Shown here: positions 59,463-64,000 of the stretch, one piece after another
How positions within the stretch are numbered: position 1 is the stretch's first letter
How the letters are laid out: the number at the start of each line of letters is the position of its first letter
Source of the DNA: Nocardioides sp. cx-173
GTDB lineage: Bacteria > Actinomycetota > Actinomycetes > Propionibacteriales > Nocardioidaceae
Assembly (NCBI RefSeq): GCF_021117365.1
Contig: NZ_CP088262.1
Span: forward strand, 3,102,501 to 3,166,500
Direction: 5' to 3'
Length of the DNA: 64,000 bases
Position numbers and translations under genes: made by a program
The notes under the pieces: model-generated
Databases searched by the model: none
What the model saw: only the letters and a program-made list of their open reading frames with translations
What the model was told of the DNA's origin: nothing

Positions 59463-60686
59463 ATGTCGCAGCCCACGTCGAAGGCCCGCCTGGTCATCAC
59501 CGCTCTGTTCGTCGACAACCAGACCCCTGCCGAGGTCGCCGCCCGCTACGGCGTGCATCGCGCCTGGGTCTACAAGCTCAAGGCCCGCTACGAAGCCGAG
59601 GGCGACACCGCACTGGAACCCCGCTCCCGGCGCCCCAAGACCTCCCCCAACGCCCTCGCAGCCGAGCTGGTCGACCTGATCGCCCGGATCCGCAAGGAGC
59701 TGACCGAGGCCGGCCTGGACGCCGGACCCGAAACCATCGCCTGGCACCTCGAGCACCAGCACGGACACCGGGTGTCCAGGTCGACCATCAGCCGTCACCT
59801 CACCGCGGCCGGACTGGTCACCCCCGAGCCCAAGAAGCGACCCAAGTCCTCCTACATCCGCTTCCAGGCCGCGATGCCAAACGAGACCTGGCAGTCCGAC
59901 TTCACCCACTACCGGCTCACCCGTCCCGACGCCCGCCCCGGCGCGGACGCGGAGATCATCACCTGGCTCGACGACTGCACCCGCTACGCGCTGCACGTGA
60001 GCGCACACCCGCGGATCACCACCCCGATCGTGGTCACAACCTTCCGCGAAGCCCTCGCCCGGCACGGGATCCCCGCGTCCACGCTCACTGACAACGGCAT
60101 GGTCTACACCGTCAGATTCGCCGGAGGACGCGGCGGCCGCAACAGCTTCGAAGACGAGCTACGACGACGTCACGTCGTCCAGAAGAACTCCCGCCCCGGC
60201 CACCCCACCACCTGCGGCAAAGCCGAGCGGTTCCAGCAGACGATGAAGAAGTGGCTGCGCGCCCAGCCCGCCCAGCCGACCACGATCGTCGAGCTGCAGG
60301 CACTCCTGGACCTCTTCCTCGACCAGTACAACCACCAGCGACCACACCGCTCGCTGCCCCACCGGGCGACCCCGGCAACGCTCTACGACTCGATGCCCAA
60401 AGCCCTGCCGGGTCCGGCCACCGACCCCGAGACCCACGAGCGGGTTCGACACGACCGCGTCGACAAAGCCGGCTCGGTCACGCTGCGCCACAACAGCCGT
60501 CTGCACCACATCGGCGTCGGCCGAACCCACGCCGGAACCTGCGTCATCCTGCTCGTCCAGGACCTCCAGATCAGGATCCTCAACGCGGCCACCGGCGAGC
60601 TCCTACGAGAACTGATCCTCGACCCGAGCCGCGACTACCAGCCCACCGGAGCACCCAAAGGCCCCACCCGGCGAACCCCGAAATAA
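59463..60686 (+). CDS. IS481-family transposase (copy 1)
   Basis: A 407-residue DDE transposase. The N-terminal helix-turn-helix contains TPAEVAARYGVHRAWVYKLK (21-40). The catalytic triad is Asp in WQSDFTHY, Asp in TLTDNGM and Glu in GKAERFQQ. The C-terminal part (DQYNHQRPHRSLPHRATPA) is the usual IS481/IS3-like ending. The ATG at 59463 follows AGGAGG by 14 bases, a long spacing. The reading frame is intact, so the element may be active. The protein is the same as copy 2. Confidence 0.93.
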   Translation: MSQPTSKARLVITALFVDNQTPAEVAARYGVHRAWVYKLKARYEAEGDTALEPRSRRPKTSPNALAAELVDLIARIRKELTEAGLDAGPETIAWHLEHQHGHRVSRSTISRHLTAAGLVTPEPKKRPKSSYIRFQAAMPNETWQSDFTHYRLTRPDARPGADAEIITWLDDCTRYALHVSAHPRITTPIVVTTFREALARHGIPASTLTDNGMVYTVRFAGGRGGRNSFEDELRRRHVVQKNSRPGHPTTCGKAERFQQTMKKWLRAQPAQPTTIVELQALLDLFLDQYNHQRPHRSLPHRATPATLYDSMPKALPGPATDPETHERVRHDRVDKAGSVTLRHNSRLHHIGVGRTHAGTCVILLVQDLQIRILNAATGELLRELILDPSRDYQPTGAPKGPTRRTPK

Positions 60687-60689
60687 ACA

Positions 60690-60721
60690 ACACCCGGACC
60701 TGCGTTCGCAGGTCCGGGTGT
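60690..60721 (+). terminator. Hairpin downstream of the transposase (copy 1)
   Basis: A perfect 14-bp stem (ACACCCGGACCTGC and complement) with GTTC loop lies 4 bases after the transposase stop. The same hairpin occurs in copy 2 at 62085-62116. It probably ends transposase transcription and lies next to the IS end. Confidence 0.75.
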
Positions 60722-60744
60722 CGCCGATGTCCTGAGACATCACA

Positions 60745-60760
60745 CTTGTAGCGGGGGCAG
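60745..60760 (+). repeat. Target-site duplication between the two IS copies (16 bp)
   Basis: CTTGTAGCGGGGGCAG, same as the left copy at 59350-59365, separating copy 1 and copy 2. Its position as the right flank of copy 1 and left flank of copy 2 shows the elements are two insertions at one target. Confidence 0.85.
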
Positions 60761-60857
60761 TGTTCTGGTTCAGGACATCGGCGACACATGTCTCAAGACA
60801 TAGGCGACACCTGTCTCGGGTCATTGGCGACAGCTTCAGGAGGCTCGATGCTCGGCC

Positions 60858-62081
60858 ATGTCGCAGCCCACGTCGAAGGCCCGCCTGGTCATCACCGCTC
60901 TGTTCGTCGACAACCAGACCCCTGCCGAGGTCGCCGCCCGCTACGGCGTGCATCGCGCCTGGGTCTACAAGCTCAAGGCCCGCTACGAAGCCGAGGGCGA
61001 CACCGCACTGGAACCCCGCTCCCGGCGCCCCAAGACCTCCCCCAACGCCCTCGCAGCCGAGCTGGTCGACCTGATCGCCCGGATCCGCAAGGAGCTGACC
61101 GAGGCCGGCCTGGACGCCGGACCCGAAACCATCGCCTGGCACCTCGAGCACCAGCACGGACACCGGGTGTCCAGGTCGACCATCAGCCGTCACCTCACCG
61201 CGGCCGGACTGGTCACCCCCGAGCCCAAGAAGCGACCCAAGTCCTCCTACATCCGCTTCCAGGCCGCGATGCCAAACGAGACCTGGCAGTCCGACTTCAC
61301 CCACTACCGGCTCACCCGTCCCGACGCCCGCCCCGGCGCGGACGCGGAGATCATCACCTGGCTCGACGACTGCACCCGCTACGCGCTGCACGTGAGCGCA
61401 CACCCGCGGATCACCACCCCGATCGTGGTCACAACCTTCCGCGAAGCCCTCGCCCGGCACGGGATCCCCGCGTCCACGCTCACTGACAACGGCATGGTCT
61501 ACACCGTCAGATTCGCCGGAGGACGCGGCGGCCGCAACAGCTTCGAAGACGAGCTACGACGACGTCACGTCGTCCAGAAGAACTCCCGCCCCGGCCACCC
61601 CACCACCTGCGGCAAAGCCGAGCGGTTCCAGCAGACGATGAAGAAGTGGCTGCGCGCCCAGCCCGCCCAGCCGACCACGATCGTCGAGCTGCAGGCACTC
61701 CTGGACCTCTTCCTCGACCAGTACAACCACCAGCGACCACACCGCTCGCTGCCCCACCGGGCGACCCCGGCAACGCTCTACGACTCGATGCCCAAAGCCC
61801 TGCCGGGTCCGGCCACCGACCCCGAGACCCACGAGCGGGTTCGACACGACCGCGTCGACAAAGCCGGCTCGGTCACGCTGCGCCACAACAGCCGTCTGCA
61901 CCACATCGGCGTCGGCCGAACCCACGCCGGAACCTGCGTCATCCTGCTCGTCCAGGACCTCCAGATCAGGATCCTCAACGCGGCCACCGGCGAGCTCCTA
62001 CGAGAACTGATCCTCGACCCGAGCCGCGACTACCAGCCCACCGGAGCACCCAAAGGCCCCACCCGGCGAACCCCGAAATAA
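60858..62081 (+). CDS. IS481-family transposase (copy 2)
   Basis: A 407-residue transposase, same sequence as copy 1 with the same HTH and Asp, Asp, Glu triad (WQSD, LTDNG, KAERF). Both copies are intact and can be expected to act in trans on either element. The start ATG at 60858 has the same upstream AGGAGG. Nothing in the sequence indicates a frameshift or stop. Confidence 0.93.
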   Translation: MSQPTSKARLVITALFVDNQTPAEVAARYGVHRAWVYKLKARYEAEGDTALEPRSRRPKTSPNALAAELVDLIARIRKELTEAGLDAGPETIAWHLEHQHGHRVSRSTISRHLTAAGLVTPEPKKRPKSSYIRFQAAMPNETWQSDFTHYRLTRPDARPGADAEIITWLDDCTRYALHVSAHPRITTPIVVTTFREALARHGIPASTLTDNGMVYTVRFAGGRGGRNSFEDELRRRHVVQKNSRPGHPTTCGKAERFQQTMKKWLRAQPAQPTTIVELQALLDLFLDQYNHQRPHRSLPHRATPATLYDSMPKALPGPATDPETHERVRHDRVDKAGSVTLRHNSRLHHIGVGRTHAGTCVILLVQDLQIRILNAATGELLRELILDPSRDYQPTGAPKGPTRRTPK

Positions 62082-62084
62082 ACA

Positions 62085-62116
62085 ACACCCGGACCTGCGT
62101 TCGCAGGTCCGGGTGT
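62085..62116 (+). terminator. Hairpin downstream of the transposase (copy 2)
   Basis: The same 14-bp stem with GTTC loop as in copy 1, 4 bases after the transposase stop. It lies just before the tRNA gene on the opposite strand. Confidence 0.75.
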
Positions 62117-62139
62117 CGCCGATGTCCTGAGACATCACA

Positions 62140-62154
62140 TTGTAGCGGGGGCAG
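62140..62154 (+). repeat. Target-site duplication, right copy (15 bp), inside the tRNA gene
   Basis: TTGTAGCGGGGGCAG. It lacks the leading C seen in the other two copies and overlaps the last 12 bases of the tRNA gene (62143-62154). The IS insertion therefore regenerates the tRNA 3' end. Confidence 0.85.
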
Positions 62155-62216
62155 GATTTGAACCTGCGACCTCTGGGTTATGAGCCCAGCGAGCTACCGA
62201 GCTGCTCCACCCCGCG
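62143..62216 (-). tRNA. tRNA-fMet (initiator, anticodon CAT)
   Basis: A 74-nt cloverleaf. The acceptor is CGCGGGG/CCCCGCT with a C1-U72 mismatch. The D arm contains AGCAGCTCGGTAGCT, and the anticodon arm CTGGG-CTCATAA-CCCAG has three G-C pairs next to the loop. The T arm is GCAGG-TTCAAAT-CCTGC. Unpaired 1:72 and the GGG/CCC anticodon stem are initiator features. The CCA end is not encoded (CAA follows). The 3' end coincides with the IS target duplication, so the gene is intact. Confidence 0.93.
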
Positions 62217-62263
62217 TCGGTAAGAAGAACGTTACCGGACGGGGTCAGCGGCTCCAAATCGGG

Positions 62264-64000
62264 TCACTCGGCAGGCTGCTCCTCCGCCGGGCTCGCCTCG
62301 TCGGCCGCCGCGTCGCGCTGCTCGGCGAGGTCGATGGCCTGCTGGACGAGCTCCGAGGCGCGCTCGTTCTGCTCCTGGTAGGTGCCCAGGTCGTTGGCGG
62401 CCAGTGCCTCGTCAGCCCGGTCGAAGGCCGCCTGCGCCTGGTCGAGCAGGTTGCGGATCCGCTGGTCCACCGAGAGGCTCGGATCCGGCGGGGTGTCAGG
62501 GCCGGGGCTCGGCTTGGGCTCCTGACCGGCGATCTCGTCCACGTCGAGCACGTCCTTGAGCGCGTCGGTCATGGTGCCGCCGATGCCGACCTCGCCGCCG
62601 TAGGAGGCGAGGACGAAGCGCAGGATCGGGTAGCCCGATGTCGACGAGCGGACGGCGTAGACCGGCTCCACGTAGATCAGGCCCTGGTCGACCGGCAGCG
62701 TGAGCAGGTTGCCGAACTTCGGCGGCGAGTCGCCCGAGGTGTAGGGCAACAGCGCCTCGCGGACCTTCTCGTCGTTGCTGAACTCGTTGGCGATGAGGCC
62801 GGGACCCTGGGTGTTCTGGTCGGTGAGCTCGCGCACGGTGATCTTGCCGTAGTCCGGCGAGGTCGCGTCGGAGTTGACCGACACGAAGGACGCGAGGTTC
62901 TCCTTGCGGTACGGCACGAAGGTCGAGGTCAGCGACCAGGTCTCCTGCGTCGCCCCCTCCCCCTCGGCGGGTGCCTCGTCCACGAACAGCCGGTACGGCG
63001 GCTGCAGCAGGTCGCCCTTGGTGTTGGGGTCCTGCGGGACCTCCCAGCGGTCGTTGCCCTGGTACCAGTCGTTGGCGTCGGTGATGTGGTAGCGCGCGTA
63101 CTGGTAGCGCTGCACCTTGAACAGGTCCTCGGGGTAGCGCAGGTGCTTCATGAGCTCGTCGGAGATCTCCGACTTGTCCTCCACCGTGTCCGGGAAGGCG
63201 CCCATCCACGCCTTGAGCAGCGGGTCCTCCTCGTCCCACTCGTAGAGCGTCACCGTGCCGTCGTAGGCGTCGACGGTCGCCTTGACCGCGTTGCGCATGT
63301 AGTTGATCTCGTCGGTGGGCAGCGTGGCCAGGCCGTCGTCGTCCTGCAGCGAGTCGGTCGTCATCTCCTCGAAGGACTCGCGCTCGGCGCTGGGGTAGCG
63401 GTCCGTGGTGGTGTAGCCGTCGAGGATCCACACGACCTTGCCGTCGACGATGGCGGGATAGGCGTCCTCGTCGACGGTCAGCCACGGCGCGACCTTCTCG
63501 ACGCGCTCGCGCGGGGTGCGGTTGTAGAGCACCTGGCTGTTCTCGTGCACCCGCCCCGACAGCAGGAAGTTCGGCTCGCCGAACTTCACGGCGTACATGA
63601 GCTGGTTGAAGGTGGAGCCGATGTCGACCCCGCCCGCGCCGTCGTACGTCGTGGTCTGGTCCTCGTCCTCGGTGCCGCTGGACAGGCTCAGCTCGACGCT
63701 GCCGGCGTCCTCGGAGGCCTTGCCCACGACGGAGTAGTCCGGGCTGTCCTCGCCGAAGTAGATCCGGCTCTCGTAGCCGCCGGTCGCCTGGGTGAGGTCG
63801 TCCTGGCGGCTGCCGTCGCGATCCTCCTGGTTGCCCTCGGCCCACTGGATGTCGGTGCCGGGGCTGTTGTCGTCGGTCCCCCGCTGGTTGGCGTAGGCGG
63901 CGATGACGCCGTTGCCGTGCGTATAGACGGTGTGCAGGTTCGACCAGTTCTTGTCGGCGTCGTTGATCTCGTCCTGGTCGAGCTCGCGCACGCCGAGGAC
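62264..64000 (-). CDS. UPF0182 family membrane protein, C-terminal part (cut by window edge)
   Basis: The last 579 codons of a large protein that continues beyond the window. It begins VLGVRELDQDEI and contains the blocks NWSNLHTVYTHGNGVIAAYA, PDYSVVGKASEDAG, FGEPNFLLSGRVHENSQVLY and FKVQRYQYARYHI, which match the soluble part of UPF0182 (COG1615) proteins. Those proteins have about seven N-terminal membrane segments, outside this window. The C-terminal 80 residues are acidic with a Pro-rich linker (KPSPGPDTPPDPS). The function is not established. The family is conserved in actinobacteria and points to core chromosome here. Confidence 0.9.
   Translation of the reverse strand, partial: VLGVRELDQDEINDADKNWSNLHTVYTHGNGVIAAYANQRGTDDNSPGTDIQWAEGNQEDRDGSRQDDLTQATGGYESRIYFGEDSPDYSVVGKASEDAGSVELSLSSGTEDEDQTTTYDGAGGVDIGSTFNQLMYAVKFGEPNFLLSGRVHENSQVLYNRTPRERVEKVAPWLTVDEDAYPAIVDGKVVWILDGYTTTDRYPSAERESFEEMTTDSLQDDDGLATLPTDEINYMRNAVKATVDAYDGTVTLYEWDEEDPLLKAWMGAFPDTVEDKSEISDELMKHLRYPEDLFKVQRYQYARYHITDANDWYQGNDRWEVPQDPNTKGDLLQPPYRLFVDEAPAEGEGATQETWSLTSTFVPYRKENLASFVSVNSDATSPDYGKITVRELTDQNTQGPGLIANEFSNDEKVREALLPYTSGDSPPKFGNLLTLPVDQGLIYVEPVYAVRSSTSGYPILRFVLASYGGEVGIGGTMTDALKDVLDVDEIAGQEPKPSPGPDTPPDPSLSVDQRIRNLLDQAQAAFDRADEALAANDLGTYQEQNERASELVQQAIDLAEQRDAAADEASPAEEQPAE

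Larger units (their letters stand above)
59366..60744 (+). mobile_element. IS481-family insertion sequence, copy 1 (1379 bp)
   Basis: The ends are TGTTCTGGTTCAGGACAT... and, inverted, TGTGATGTCTCAGGACAT..., sharing TCAGGACATCGGCGACAC. The left end carries three 22-bp repeats (59372-59437). The element encodes one DDE transposase and ends in a hairpin (60690-60721). It is flanked by 16-bp direct repeats CTTGTAGCGGGGGCAG at 59350-59365 and 60745-60760. It differs from copy 2 at base 59394 (G versus T at 60789) and otherwise looks identical. Confidence 0.92.
60761..62139 (+). mobile_element. IS481-family insertion sequence, copy 2 (1379 bp)
   Basis: Same ends and length as copy 1, in direct orientation and 16 bp after it. 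Flanks are CTTGTAGCGGGGGCAG (60745-60760) on the left and TTGTAGCGGGGGCAG (62140-62154, 15 bp) on the right. The right flank is part of the initiator tRNA gene. The unit-to-unit distance is 1395 bp. The intact transposase lies at 60858-62081. Confidence 0.92.

Noticed and set aside
59350..62154. Composite transposon formed by the two IS copies
   Set aside because: Only 16 bp lie between the copies, with no passenger genes. Repeated insertion at one site explains the arrangement better.
62143..62216. tRNA disrupted by the insertion
   Set aside because: The acceptor stem and discriminator base are complete because the target duplication restores the 3' end. The C1-U72 mismatch is an initiator trait, not damage.

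Overview
This window is high-GC DNA (roughly 70 percent by eye) from an actinomycete. The supporting signs are GC-rich codons with G or C in third position, an initiator tRNA without an encoded CCA end, a UPF0182 protein, many TetR, IclR and MarR regulators, and an HsaA/HsaC/HsaD-like catabolic gene set. A Nocardioides-like soil organism fits, but genus is an inference. The window is mostly catabolic and accessory genes. Apparently core chromosome (an initiator tRNA-Met and a UPF0182 gene) begins only at the right end.

Region 1 (1-11280). On the minus strand are an MmgE/PrpD-type gene (cut by the window edge), an acyl-CoA dehydrogenase and a ThDP-dependent enzyme. On the plus strand a tightly packed operon (3640-10022) holds a meta-cleavage-type hydrolase, a cyclase-family hydrolase, a degenerate SDR overlapping an intact SDR, an aldehyde dehydrogenase, a beta-hydroxyacid dehydrogenase and a CMD-like protein. 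Two related TetR genes face it.

Region 2 (11281-22624) is an aromatic ring-opening and uptake regulon. It contains a flavin reductase fused to an IclR-like ligand domain, an extradiol dioxygenase, two HsaA-like flavin monooxygenases, a second meta-cleavage hydrolase, an MFS exporter and a sugar-type ABC importer. A 16-bp near-palindrome (TGnAGYGnnCRCTnCA) recurs in the three promoter regions of this block and probably marks one TetR regulon.

Region 3 (22625-30432) is a second ring-cleavage module: a Rieske oxygenase, a LigB-type dioxygenase, a LigJ-like amidohydrolase and three consecutive RraA/LigK-like aldolase paralogs. It ends in a strong terminator and is headed by IclR regulators and a RidA protein. 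The layout matches dioxygenase, hydratase and aldolase steps as in gallate or protocatechuate 4,5-cleavage.

Region 4 (30433-46053) holds a double-hotdog thioesterase, an acyl-CoA dehydrogenase, a zinc alcohol dehydrogenase, a TMEM175-type channel and an MBL hydrolase. A carbohydrate block follows: two TIM-barrel isomerase/epimerases (one IolE-like), acetolactate decarboxylase, a GH63-like and a GH13 enzyme, and a three-gene set of GMC oxidoreductase, VioB-type ferritin-like protein and small subunit without export signals.

Region 5 (46096-58276) holds an aldo/keto reductase, an ABC-2 exporter next to a NarL-type two-component system, a TetR/SDR divergent pair with a probably leaderless SDR, a B3/B4 protein, a phenol-hydroxylase-type monooxygenase divergent from a single-chain double MarR regulator, a DUF389 membrane protein and a vapBC-type toxin-antitoxin pair.

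Region 6 (58277-64000) holds a gene-free 404-bp stretch, an SRPBCC gene and two essentially identical tandem 1379-bp IS481-family copies. The copies are inserted at the 3' end of the initiator tRNA-Met gene, with 15-16-bp target duplications that rebuild the tRNA. The C-terminal part of a UPF0182 membrane protein ends the window.
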